From assembly GCA_003105245.1 (NCBI GenBank), contig PQAI01000198.1, positions 1 to 9,580 on the forward strand: a DNA stretch of 9,580 nt, in the 5' to 3' direction. How positions within the stretch are numbered: the stretch's first letter is position 1; every line of letters begins with the position of its first letter. The notes under the pieces were generated by a model. It searched no databases. It saw only the letters and a list, made by a program, of their open reading frames with translations, and was not told where the DNA came from. Positions 1-6,398 of this stretch are shown piece after piece. Origin of the DNA: Betaproteobacteria bacterium. Lineage in GTDB: Bacteria; Pseudomonadota; Gammaproteobacteria; Burkholderiales; Usitatibacteraceae. A program made the position numbers and the translations under genes.

Positions 1-1070
1 AGAGGATAGTCGATGTAGCCCTTCTCGCCCGGCGTGTAGAACGTCGCCGCGTCCGGTGCCGCGAGCGGCAGGCCCAGGCGGATGCGCCGCACCAGGTCCG
101 GGTTGGCGATGAAGGGCCGGCCGAAGGCGACCAGGTCGCCCTTGCCCGCCGCCAGGTCGGCCTCCGCGCGCGCGGCATCGTACCCGCCCGAGAGGATGTA
201 GGCGCCCCGGAACCGGGCACGGATCGCCGCGCACAGCGCGGGGCTCGGCTGCGGCGCCCCTTGGGAGCTGTGGTCCACGATGTGGACGTAGAGAAGGCCG
301 AGACGGTCGATCTCCGCGGCGAGCGCGAGGTAGAGCTCGTCCACGCGCTCGTCGGTGACCATGCCGTTGAACGTGTTGTAGGGCGAGACGCGCAGCCCGA
401 CGCGATCGGGGCCGATGGCCGCCACCGCCGCCTTCGCCACCTCGAGCGCGAAGCGGATGCGGTTCTCCACGCTGCCGCCCCAGCGGTCCGTGCGCTGGTT
501 GGAGGCGGTGTTGAGGAACTGGTCGATGAGGTAGCCGTTCGCCCCGTGCAGCTCGACCCCGTCGAACCCGGCGGCGATCGCACGCCTGGCGGCGGAGGCG
601 AACTCGCCGATGGCCTTCGCGATATCGGCTTCCGTCATCTCGGCCGGCACAGGGTGCGGCTGCATGCCGCCCGCGTCGGTCCACATGTCGCCGGCCAGGG
701 CGACGGCCGAGGGCGCGACGATGCGCGAGCCCGCGGGCATGTTGGCGGGATGGCCCACGCGGCCGGTGTGCATGAGCTGGGCGAAGATCCTGCCTCCCGC
801 GCGGTGCACGCCGTCGGTCACGCGCTTCCAGCCGCGCTCCTGCTCGTCGCTGAAGAGGCCGGGAATGCGCGCATAGCCCAGTCCGTCCGGGGAAGGCGCG
901 ATGCCTTCGGTGATGAGCAGGCCCGCGGCGGCACGGTCGGCGTAGAACTTCTCGATCAGGGCGTTGGGCACGCTGCCCACGGCGCGGCTGCGCGTCATGG
1001 GCGCCATCACGATGCGGTTGGCGATCGTGAGCCGGCCGAGGGTGACGGGGGTGAAGAGCTTTTCGTTCAT
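1..1070 (-). CDS. nemA: Old Yellow Enzyme family alkene/nitro reductase (NemA-like), C-terminus cut by window edge
   Basis: An FMN-dependent, NAD(P)H-using cytosolic ene-reductase. Relatives (NemA, PETN reductase, OYE) reduce activated C=C bonds of enals, enones, maleimides and quinones, and nitro groups of nitroesters and nitroaromatics. I translated the minus strand from ATG at 1068-1070: the frame stays open for 356 codons to the window edge. NemA is about 365 residues, so probably only around ten are missing. Visible hallmarks are APMTR (Thr26, near the flavin), FAQLMHTGR (Gln98), HGANGYLIDQFLN at 175-187 (His175/Asn178 substrate-binding pair and Tyr180 proton donor), GLRVSP (Arg227) and the FMN-phosphate motif FGRPFIANPDL at 316-326. 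The pair is His/Asn, as in yeast OYE, not His/His as in E. coli NemA. A GGAG Shine-Dalgarno lies upstream of the ATG. It is the last visible gene of the operon, 41 bases after the second pirin gene. Family certain; exact substrate unknown. Confidence 0.95.
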   Translation of the reverse strand, partial: MNEKLFTPVTLGRLTIANRIVMAPMTRSRAVGSVPNALIEKFYADRAAAGLLITEGIAPSPDGLGYARIPGLFSDEQERGWKRVTDGVHRAGGRIFAQLMHTGRVGHPANMPAGSRIVAPSAVALAGDMWTDAGGMQPHPVPAEMTEADIAKAIGEFASAARRAIAAGFDGVELHGANGYLIDQFLNTASNQRTDRWGGSVENRIRFALEVAKAAVAAIGPDRVGLRVSPYNTFNGMVTDERVDELYLALAAEIDRLGLLYVHIVDHSSQGAPQPSPALCAAIRARFRGAYILSGGYDAARAEADLAAGKGDLVAFGRPFIANPDLVRRIRLGLPLAAPDAATFYTPGEKGYIDYP

Positions 1071-1111
1071 GGGACTTTCTCCGGATTGCGTTGGGGACTG
1101 GGGGTTGCGGT

Positions 1112-1987
1112 TCAGCGGGCCGCGGGCAGGCTGCCCATGCGACCGGTGCGGTAGGCGATGTCGGCCGCGCGCGCCTGCTCGACGCTGTTCATCACGAACG
1201 GGCCGTGGAAGACGAGCGGGCCCTCGGCGGGACGGCCGCCCAGGAGCATCACGGCGAGGGGTTCCGCGCCCGCGTTGGCGATCGCGACCTCGCCGCCGCC
1301 CTCGGCGAACACGACGAGCTCGCCCGCCTTCGCGCGCGTCCCGCCCTCGGCACCGAAGAGGCCCTCGCCCTCGATCACGTAGGCCGCGGCCTCGTGGCAG
1401 GCGCTCACCTCGAGGTCCACCCGCGCCCCGCCGTCGACGCGCACGTGCGCGAGGAAGGCGGGCATGAGCGTCTCCGCGGGGCCCTTCACGCCGGACACTT
1501 CGCCCGCGACGACGCGGATCGTGCCGCCCGCGACGCGGGCCTCGGCGATCTCGTCGGCCTCCAGGCGGCGGTAGCGCGGCGAAACCATCTTCAGCGCGCG
1601 GGGAAGCGAGGTCCAGAGCTGGATGCCGTGGTGGACGGTGTGGCCGGAGCCGTCGTCGAGCGGCCTTTCGGCGTGCACGATCCCGCGCCCGGCCGTCATC
1701 CACTGCGCCCCGCCGGCCGAGACGATGCCCTCGTGCCCGGCGGAGTCGCGGTGCTCGTTGCGGCCGCTCAGCAGGTAGGTGACGGTCTCGATGCCGGCGT
1801 GCGGATGCGGCCCGACACCTTCGTCACCCGCGGCGACGCGGAAGGGGCCGAAATGGTCGAGGAAGACCCAGGGCCCCACCGAGCGCCGCTCGCGGTCCGG
1901 GAGCGCCCGGCGCACCGGGATCGTTCCCGCCGCGGCGGGTTGCGAGGCGATCACGCGCTCGACGGCGCGGGAAGCGAGGGTCGTCAC
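1112..1987 (-). CDS. Pirin family protein, long two-cupin form
   Basis: A 291-residue cytosolic bicupin of the pirin family, whose members bind one metal (Fe or similar) in the N-terminal cupin. Some have quercetin 2,3-dioxygenase activity and others act as redox-sensing cofactors. The metal ligands His-x-His at 61/63 (in PHPHAGIETVTYLLSG) and His105/Glu107 (in GRGIVHAERP) are all present and match His56, His58, His101 and Glu103 of human pirin. The C-terminal pirin domain ends with the family motif GPFVMNSVEQARAA and a GRMG tail. The start is GTG at 1985-1987, chosen because an AGGAGA Shine-Dalgarno (1993-1998) lies 5 bases upstream. It is the third gene of the operon, only 9 bases after the DoxX gene. 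It is a distant paralogue of the shorter pirin at 2465-3166, so the two probably do not share a substrate. Function beyond the family is not predictable. Confidence 0.93.
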   Translation of the reverse strand: MTTLASRAVERVIASQPAAAGTIPVRRALPDRERRSVGPWVFLDHFGPFRVAAGDEGVGPHPHAGIETVTYLLSGRNEHRDSAGHEGIVSAGGAQWMTAGRGIVHAERPLDDGSGHTVHHGIQLWTSLPRALKMVSPRYRRLEADEIAEARVAGGTIRVVAGEVSGVKGPAETLMPAFLAHVRVDGGARVDLEVSACHEAAAYVIEGEGLFGAEGGTRAKAGELVVFAEGGGEVAIANAGAEPLAVMLLGGRPAEGPLVFHGPFVMNSVEQARAADIAYRTGRMGSLPAAR

Positions 1988-1992
1988 GGGCG

Positions 1993-1999
1993 TCTCCTA
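1993..1999 (-). promoter_or_regulatory. Ribosome binding site overlapping the doxX stop codon
   Basis: Read on the minus strand, the TAG stop of the DoxX gene (1997-1999) is the first part of TAGGAGA, whose AGGAGA (1993-1998) is the Shine-Dalgarno for the GTG start of the downstream pirin gene. A ribosome terminating on doxX must sit on this site, so translation of the two genes is probably coupled. It also settles the GTG as the pirin start. Confidence 0.75.
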
Positions 2000-2434
2000 G
2001 CGGCGGTCCGCGCTCCAGGCGCCGGCGCCGAAGACCGCGACGTAGAGCATCCCGCCCAGGATCGAGAGGTTCTTGAGGAACTGCGTCATCTGCGCCTGGG
2101 CTTCCGGGCCCACGGGGCTGTGGAAGATGAGCGTCGTGGGCACCAGGAAGGCGGCGATGGCGAGCGCGGCCCAGCGCGCCTTGAAGCCCGCGATGAGCAT
2201 CAGGCCGCCGATGAGCTCGACCGCGATGGCGCCCACCAGCAGGACCTCGGCGAACGGCATGCCCTTGGAGGCCATGTAGCCGGCGGTGCCCGCGAAGCCG
2301 GTGATCTTGCCGAAACCCGAGACGGCGAAGAGCAGGCCCAGGCCCACGCGGCCGGCAAGCAGGGTGGCGTTGACGAGCGTCTCCTGGCTGCCGTCACTGC
2401 GGGAAAGGGGAAGATTGCGATACAGGGTGTTCAT
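1997..2434 (-). CDS. DoxX family membrane protein, YqjF-like
   Basis: A 145-residue inner-membrane protein with four predicted hydrophobic segments, at about 24-45, 63-82, 86-106 and 122-139. It matches what I recall of E. coli YqjF in its key stretches: SGFGKITGFAGTAGYM after the first segment, VELIGGLMLIAGF in the second, LIFHS at the end of the third, and QFLKNLSILGG leading into the fourth. The DoxX/SURF4 family has no settled biochemical activity; members are linked to quinone and redox chemistry, and yqjF is the strongest known target of YhaJ in the dinitrotoluene response. The start ATG is at 2432-2434, with a strong AAAAGGAG Shine-Dalgarno (2441-2448) 6 bases upstream. It is the second gene of the operon, 30 bases after the YhhW-like gene. 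Family assignment is firm; the role in electrophile handling is inferred from context. Confidence 0.92.
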   Translation of the reverse strand: MNTLYRNLPLSRSDGSQETLVNATLLAGRVGLGLLFAVSGFGKITGFAGTAGYMASKGMPFAEVLLVGAIAVELIGGLMLIAGFKARWAALAIAAFLVPTTLIFHSPVGPEAQAQMTQFLKNLSILGGMLYVAVFGAGAWSADRR

Positions 2435-2464
2435 GGATATCTCCTTTTAAGTGAAATTTTGCGT

Positions 2465-3166
<702 letters not shown>

Positions 3167-3171
3167 GCTGG

Positions 3172-3176
3172 CCTCC
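3172..3176 (-). promoter_or_regulatory. Ribosome binding site setting the YhhW-like start
   Basis: GGAGG on the minus strand, 5 bases before ATG 3164-3166. It is the deciding evidence against the 22-residue longer open frame that begins at 3232. Confidence 0.8.
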
Positions 3177-3182
3177 GGTATA

Positions 3183-3199
3183 TTCAATGTGTAGAACGA
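3183..3199. promoter_or_regulatory. Putative LysR-type operator, copy 1
   Basis: TTCAATGTGTAGAACGA, an inverted copy of the element at 3256-3273. On the minus strand it reads TCGTTCTA, 4 bases, TTGAA; the other copy reads TCGTTCTA, 5 bases, TTGAA on the plus strand. Within it TTC-N8-GAA forms a short dyad. Its centre lies about 61 bases upstream of a possible LysR-gene transcription start near 3252, so it is placed as an autoregulatory site. Binding by the adjacent YhaJ-like protein is inferred. Confidence 0.55.
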
Positions 3200-3207
3200 T
3201 GAAATGC

Positions 3208-3236
3208 ATGATAGGGTTGAATTTTTCTGCATGAAA
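3208..3236 (-). promoter_or_regulatory. Candidate promoter of the pirin-doxX-pirin-nemA operon
   Basis: On the minus strand a -10-like TATCAT (3208-3213, 5 of 6 to consensus) lies 17 bases from a poor -35, TTTCAT (3231-3236). The predicted transcription start is near 3201, giving a leader of about 35 bases. A weak -35 fits a promoter that needs a LysR-type activator, and the element at 3256-3273 is centred about 64 bases upstream, the classical position for such a regulator. Prediction only. Confidence 0.4.
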
Positions 3237-3245
3237 GCGAAGAAT
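3217..3245 (+). promoter_or_regulatory. Candidate promoter of the LysR-type regulator gene
   Basis: TTGAAT (3217-3222) and AAGAAT (3240-3245) are separated by 17 bases and each matches 4 of 6 consensus positions. A start near 3252 would leave a leader of about 23 bases. It overlaps the opposing operon promoter, the usual layout of LysR-type divergons. Weak evidence. Confidence 0.3.
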
Positions 3246-3255
3246 TCTCACCAAG

Positions 3256-3273
3256 TCGTTCTAATTTATTGAA
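3256..3273. promoter_or_regulatory. Putative LysR-type operator, copy 2 (T-N11-A)
   Basis: The element begins with TCGTTCTA at 3256 and continues to TTGAA at 3269-3273. Together with C3274 the inner part reads GTTC-N9-GAAC, a dyad that contains the T-N11-A spacing of LysR-type boxes. It is the inverted partner of 3183-3199, and TAGAACGA (3192-3199) and TCGTTCTA (3256-3263) are a perfect 8-bp inverted pair. It sits directly before the regulator's ATG at 3275 and about -64 from the predicted operon start, so it could serve activation of the operon and repression of the regulator together. Confidence 0.55.
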
Positions 3274-3274
3274 C

Positions 3275-4177
3275 ATGAAGCTGACCCTGGAATCCCTGCA
3301 GGTGCTGGATGCCATCGACCGCCGGGGCTCCTTCGCCGCCGCGGCCGAGGAAATGCACCGGGTGCCGTCAGCGATCACTTACTCCATCCAGCAACTCGAG
3401 GAGGCGCTCGACGTCCTGCTCTTCGATCGGCGCGGGCATCGCGCCAAGCTCACGGAGGCCGGACGGGAGCTGCTGGAGGAAGGCCGCCAGCTCCTGCGGG
3501 CCGCGGCCGACCTGGAATGCCGCGTTCGCCAGGTGGCCAAGGGCTGGGAGGCGGAACTGCGCATCGCCGTCACCACCCTGGTCGGGCTGGAAAAGCTCTA
3601 CGGGATCGTCGCGGAGTTCTACGAGGAGAACACCGGAACCCGGTTGCGGCTCCTGCAGGAAGTGCTGGGCGGCACCTGGGACGCCATGTCCTCGGGGCGC
3701 GCGGACCTCGCCATCGACACCTCCGGCATCATCCCGACGGGCGGCGCCTACACCGCGCGGCCCCTGGGCCGCTTCGACATGCTGCTGGTGGCCGCCCCCT
3801 TCCACCCCCTCGCCAAGGCGAGCCCCCCCGTCACCGAGGCCATGCTCCTGGAGCACCGCGCGGTGAGCATCGCCGACAGCTCGCGGCTCCTTCCCCCGAG
3901 GACCGCCGGCCTGCTCTCGGGCCAGGACGTGCTCACGGTGGCGACCCTGGAGGCCAAGGTGGCCGCGCACGTGGCCGGGCTGGGCGTGGGCTGGCTGCCG
4001 CGCTGGATCGCCGAGCGCGAGGCCTGGGCCGGGCGCCTCGCGATCCTCGAGCCCGAGGCGCCGCGCCCGCCGGTGGAGATCATCGTGGCGTGGCGTCCCT
4101 CCGCCGCGGGCAAGGCCGTGAAGTGGTTCGTGAAGCGGCTCGAGGATCCCCTCGTGGCCGCCTCCCTCATGTCGTGA
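3275..4177 (+). CDS. yhaJ: LysR-type transcriptional regulator, YhaJ-like
   Basis: A 300-residue DNA-binding regulator. The N-terminal winged helix-turn-helix (about 1-60) reads [18 protein letters not shown], then [15 protein letters not shown], then [15 protein letters not shown], and is strikingly close to what I recall of E. coli YhaJ. A linker helix (about 61-88) and a periplasmic-binding-protein-like effector domain follow, with ARGWE-type (AKGWEAEL) and [19 protein letters not shown] stretches also recalling YhaJ and ending in [17 protein letters not shown]. YhaJ activates yqjF when cells meet dinitrotoluene products. The divergent DoxX, pirin and nemA genes are the probable targets. 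I use ATG 3275; an in-frame TTG at 3269 would add two residues but lies in the operator-like element. Neither has a good Shine-Dalgarno, so expression is probably low. It ends in a TGATG overlap with gluQ. The ligand is inferred to be a quinone or hydroquinone. Confidence 0.92.
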   Translation: MKLTLESLQVLDAIDRRGSFAAAAEEMHRVPSAITYSIQQLEEALDVLLFDRRGHRAKLTEAGRELLEEGRQLLRAAADLECRVRQVAKGWEAELRIAVTTLVGLEKLYGIVAEFYEENTGTRLRLLQEVLGGTWDAMSSGRADLAIDTSGIIPTGGAYTARPLGRFDMLLVAAPFHPLAKASPPVTEAMLLEHRAVSIADSSRLLPPRTAGLLSGQDVLTVATLEAKVAAHVAGLGVGWLPRWIAEREAWAGRLAILEPEAPRPPVEIIVAWRPSAAGKAVKWFVKRLEDPLVAASLMS

Positions 4178-5097
4178 TGCCCATGGCGGCATACGTCGGC
4201 CGATTCGCGCCCTCGCCCACCGGCCCGATGCACTTCGGCTCCCTCGTGGCGGCCGTGGCGAGCTGGCTCGACGCCCGCGCCGCCGGGGGCCGGTGGCACC
4301 TGCGCATCGAGGACGTGGACGAGCCGCGCACCGTGCCCGGCGCGGAGGATGAAATCCTGCGCACGCTGGAGGCGCTGGGCCTCGCGTGGGACGGCCCGGT
4401 GGTGCGCCAGCGCGAGCGGACCGCGCGCTACCGCGAGGCCCTCGAGGCGCTGCGCCGCGAGGGGCTCGCCTACCGCTGCCGCTGCTCGCGCCGGGAGATC
4501 GCGGACTCCGGCGTGCACGGCGTCGACGGCATCGTCTATCCCGGCACCTGCCGCCACGCCGCGATCCCCGAGGGCATGCCGGCCGCCACGCGCTTCCTCG
4601 TGCCCGCCGGCCCCATCGCCTTCGACGACCGCGTCCAGGGGCGCGTGTCCCAGCGCCTCGATGCCGAGGTCGGGGATTTCGTCGTGCACCGCCGCGACGG
4701 GCTCTTCGCCTACCAGCTCGCGGTGGTCGTGGACGACGCCGACCTGGGAGTGACCGACGTGGTGCGCGGCGCCGACCTGCTGGACTCCACGCCGCGGCAG
4801 ATCGCCCTGCAGCGCGCGCTCGGCCTGGCCACGCCCCGCTACCTGCATTTCCCGGTGGCCACCCGGGGCGGGGAGAAACTCTCCAAGCAGACGCTGGCCC
4901 CGGCGGTGGATCCCGCGACGGGCTCGCGGGCCCTGCGGTCCGCGCTCGCGTTCCTGGGCCAGCCCGTCCCGCCTCCCGCCCCCGCCGCCGAGATCCTCGC
5001 CGAGGCCTCCCGGGGCTGGGATCCGGCCCGCATACCCCCCCGCCGGAGCCTCGAGGTGACGGAAGGTAACGGGAACCGTTACCCCCTCGATCTATAA
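4177..5097 (+). CDS. gluQ: Glutamyl-Q tRNA(Asp) synthetase (GluQRS)
   Basis: A 306-residue truncated class I synthetase that activates glutamate with ATP and attaches it to queuosine at position 34 of tRNA(Asp). It lacks the anticodon-binding half of Glu[17 protein letters not shown] (8-22) holds the HIGH-type motif, GGEKLSKQ (231-238) is the KMSKS-type loop, and Cys101, Cys103, Tyr121 and Cys125 form the family's zinc site. [22 protein letters not shown] (177-198) is typical of GluQRS. ATG 4177 overlaps the LysR-gene stop (TGATG). A second ATG at 4183 is possible, since homology starts around AAYVGRF. Neither start has a Shine-Dalgarno, so translation probably depends on ribosomes ending the upstream gene. 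The last residues ([11 protein letters not shown]) are encoded by a palindrome and -10 box that seem to serve the next operon. Family assignment is certain. Confidence 0.96.
   Translation: MPMAAYVGRFAPSPTGPMHFGSLVAAVASWLDARAAGGRWHLRIEDVDEPRTVPGAEDEILRTLEALGLAWDGPVVRQRERTARYREALEALRREGLAYRCRCSRREIADSGVHGVDGIVYPGTCRHAAIPEGMPAATRFLVPAGPIAFDDRVQGRVSQRLDAEVGDFVVHRRDGLFAYQLAVVVDDADLGVTDVVRGADLLDSTPRQIALQRALGLATPRYLHFPVATRGGEKLSKQTLAPAVDPATGSRALRSALAFLGQPVPPPAPAAEILAEASRGWDPARIPPRRSLEVTEGNGNRYPLDL
5065..5083. promoter_or_regulatory. Palindromic operator candidate in the 3' end of gluQ
   Basis: GGTAACGGGAACCGTTACC is a perfect 8-bp inverted repeat around a 3-base centre. It ends 9 bases before a consensus TATAAT and covers the place where a -35 box would lie, about -40 to -22 from the predicted start. 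This is the expected geometry for a dimeric repressor (for example TetR/AcrR type) controlling the RND genes. It lies in coding DNA and is not followed by a T-run, so I do not read it as an intrinsic terminator. The regulator is not in the window. Confidence 0.55.
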
Positions 5098-5098
5098 T
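5093..5098 (+). promoter_or_regulatory. -10 box of the RND efflux operon promoter
   Basis: TATAAT matches the sigma-70 -10 consensus exactly and overlaps the gluQ TAA (5095-5097). It stands out in very GC-rich surroundings. No good -35 exists at 16-18 bases (CGGGAA at 17), so the promoter may be weak or activator-dependent. A start near 5105 would give a leader of about 98 bases before ATG 5203. I see no riboswitch or other structure in that leader. Confidence 0.55.
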
Positions 5099-5202
5099 GT
5101 CGTCTTCCCGCCGACCGGGCTGAATCCAGACCGCCCCGCCCCGCCGTCCAACGGGACATGACCGCGACCCGCCCGGGGCCGCGAACTGCCAGGACGACCG
5201 CC

Positions 5203-6393
5203 ATGCTCTTCCGGAAGAAGACCCCCGCCTCCGCCGACGTCCCCGTGGGTCGCCGGCGGTTCGCCAAGCCCGCCGCCGCGCTCCTCCTGGTACTGGTCGC
5301 CGGCTCCCTCGTCGCCTTCCGCGTGAGCTCGGCCAAGAAGGACGAGCCGGCCAAGTTGCCGGACCCGGTCCTGCAATTCACGCCGGCCGACGTCTCGGTC
5401 GTCGAGCTGCGCAGCCTCGCGCGCGCCATCCCGATCTCCGGGTCGCTCTCGCCCCTTACGCAGTCGACGGTGCGCTCGAAGGTCCCGGGCGAGGTCCGCC
5501 GCGTGCACGTGCGCGAGGGCGAGCGCGTGGCCCAGGGCCAGCTCATCGCCGAGATCGACACCGCCGACCTGCAGGCCCGCCTGGACGCGCAGGTCGCCTC
5601 CCTCGAGGAGGCGAAGGCGAGGCTCACGATCGCGGCGAAGAACCGCGACAACGGGATGAAGCTGCACAAGCAGGGCTTCATCTCCCAGAACGCCTACGAC
5701 ACGACGCAGAGCGCGTGGGAGGCCGCCGTGGCGTCGGTGAAGTCCGCGGAGGCCCAGGCCCGCCTCGCGCGCAACGCGACCCAGGACGCCGTGATCCGCT
5801 CGCCCATCGAGGGCATCGTCGCCAAGCGCACGGTCAATCCCGGCGAGAAGGTCGGCGTCGACGGCGAGCTCTTCACCATCGTCGATCTCGCCCGGATGGA
5901 GGTCGAGGCTCCCGTACCCGCCGCGGAGATCCCCGGCATCCGCGTGGGCCAGGAGGCGAAGCTGCGCGTCGACGGCTTCGGCGAGCGCGAGTTCGCCGGC
6001 CGGCTCGAGCGCATCAACCCGAGGACCGAGCAGTCCTCGCGCGCCATCACCGTCTACCTGTCGGTCTCCAACCGCGACGGCATGCTGCGCGGAGGCATGT
6101 TCGCCAAGGGAAGCCTCGTCCTCGACCGCGGCGAGCCCGCGCCCGTCGTGCCGGCCACGGCGCTGCGCGAGGAGGCGGGCCAGCCCTTCGTGTTCACGAT
6201 CGAGAACGGCAAGCTCGAGCGCCGCCCGGTCACGCTGGGCATGCGCGACGAGCTCGCGGGCATCGTGCAGGTGCGAAGCGGCCTCGACAAGGGAGCCACC
6301 GTCGTGAGCTCGCGCGCGATGGGCCTCAAGGCGGGGACGAAGGCGACGCTGAAGGACGCGGGCGCGCCGGAACCGAAGCCCTCGAAGGGCTGA
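5203..6393 (+). CDS. RND efflux periplasmic adaptor (membrane fusion protein)
   Basis: A 396-residue periplasmic adaptor that would link the RND pump to an outer-membrane channel. The positive N-terminus (FRKK, GRRRF) and one hydrophobic segment (about 22-40, PAAALLLVLVAGSLVAF) give an uncleaved inner-membrane anchor. There is no lipobox cysteine, unlike AcrA. Next come the lipoyl half-motif (SKVPGEVRRVHVREGERVAQGQLIAEID, 92-119), an alpha-helical hairpin (about 121-190, with LHKQGFISQNAYD at its tip), the second lipoyl half (IRSPIEGIVAKRTVNPGEKVG, 198-218), a beta-barrel (about 230-308) and a membrane-proximal domain (PVVPATALREEAGQPFVFTIENGKLERRPVTLG, 314-346). ATG 5203 has AGGA (5191-5194) 8 bases upstream and gives a normal signal-anchor; the in-frame ATG at 5158 would add a 15-residue unconserved, basic leader. 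The pump gene follows 5 bases on. Substrate unknown. Confidence 0.93.
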   Translation: MLFRKKTPASADVPVGRRRFAKPAAALLLVLVAGSLVAFRVSSAKKDEPAKLPDPVLQFTPADVSVVELRSLARAIPISGSLSPLTQSTVRSKVPGEVRRVHVREGERVAQGQLIAEIDTADLQARLDAQVASLEEAKARLTIAAKNRDNGMKLHKQGFISQNAYDTTQSAWEAAVASVKSAEAQARLARNATQDAVIRSPIEGIVAKRTVNPGEKVGVDGELFTIVDLARMEVEAPVPAAEIPGIRVGQEAKLRVDGFGEREFAGRLERINPRTEQSSRAITVYLSVSNRDGMLRGGMFAKGSLVLDRGEPAPVVPATALREEAGQPFVFTIENGKLERRPVTLGMRDELAGIVQVRSGLDKGATVVSSRAMGLKAGTKATLKDAGAPEPKPSKG

Positions 6394-6398
6394 CGGCC

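Noticed and set aside
261..1154. 297-codon plus-strand open frame opposite the Old Yellow Enzyme gene
   Set aside because: The opposite strand carries all the active-site motifs of the OYE family; this frame shows none of any family.
3167..3232. Longer start of the YhhW-like pirin at 3232
   Set aside because: The extension is not conserved in the family, covers the promoter/operator region, and the ATG at 3166 has a well-spaced GGAGG.
3517..4176. In-frame upstream extension of gluQ giving 526 residues
   Set aside because: It overlaps the LysR gene in another frame and has no domain; GluQRS homology begins right after ATG 4177/4183.
5065..5098. Palindrome after gluQ read as an intrinsic terminator
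   Set aside because: The stem lies within the coding sequence and is followed by CCCCTCGATC, not a T-run; an operator role fits its position at a -10 box better.
5158..5202. Earlier ATG for the RND adaptor
   Set aside because: No good ribosome binding site, and it adds an unconserved basic leader. ATG 5203 has AGGA 8 bases upstream and a standard signal-anchor.
5715..6398. In-frame upstream extension of the pump gene giving 1273 residues
   Set aside because: The extra part lies in the wrong frame of the adaptor gene. Homology begins at [14 protein letters not shown] (ATG 6399), with a Shine-Dalgarno before it.
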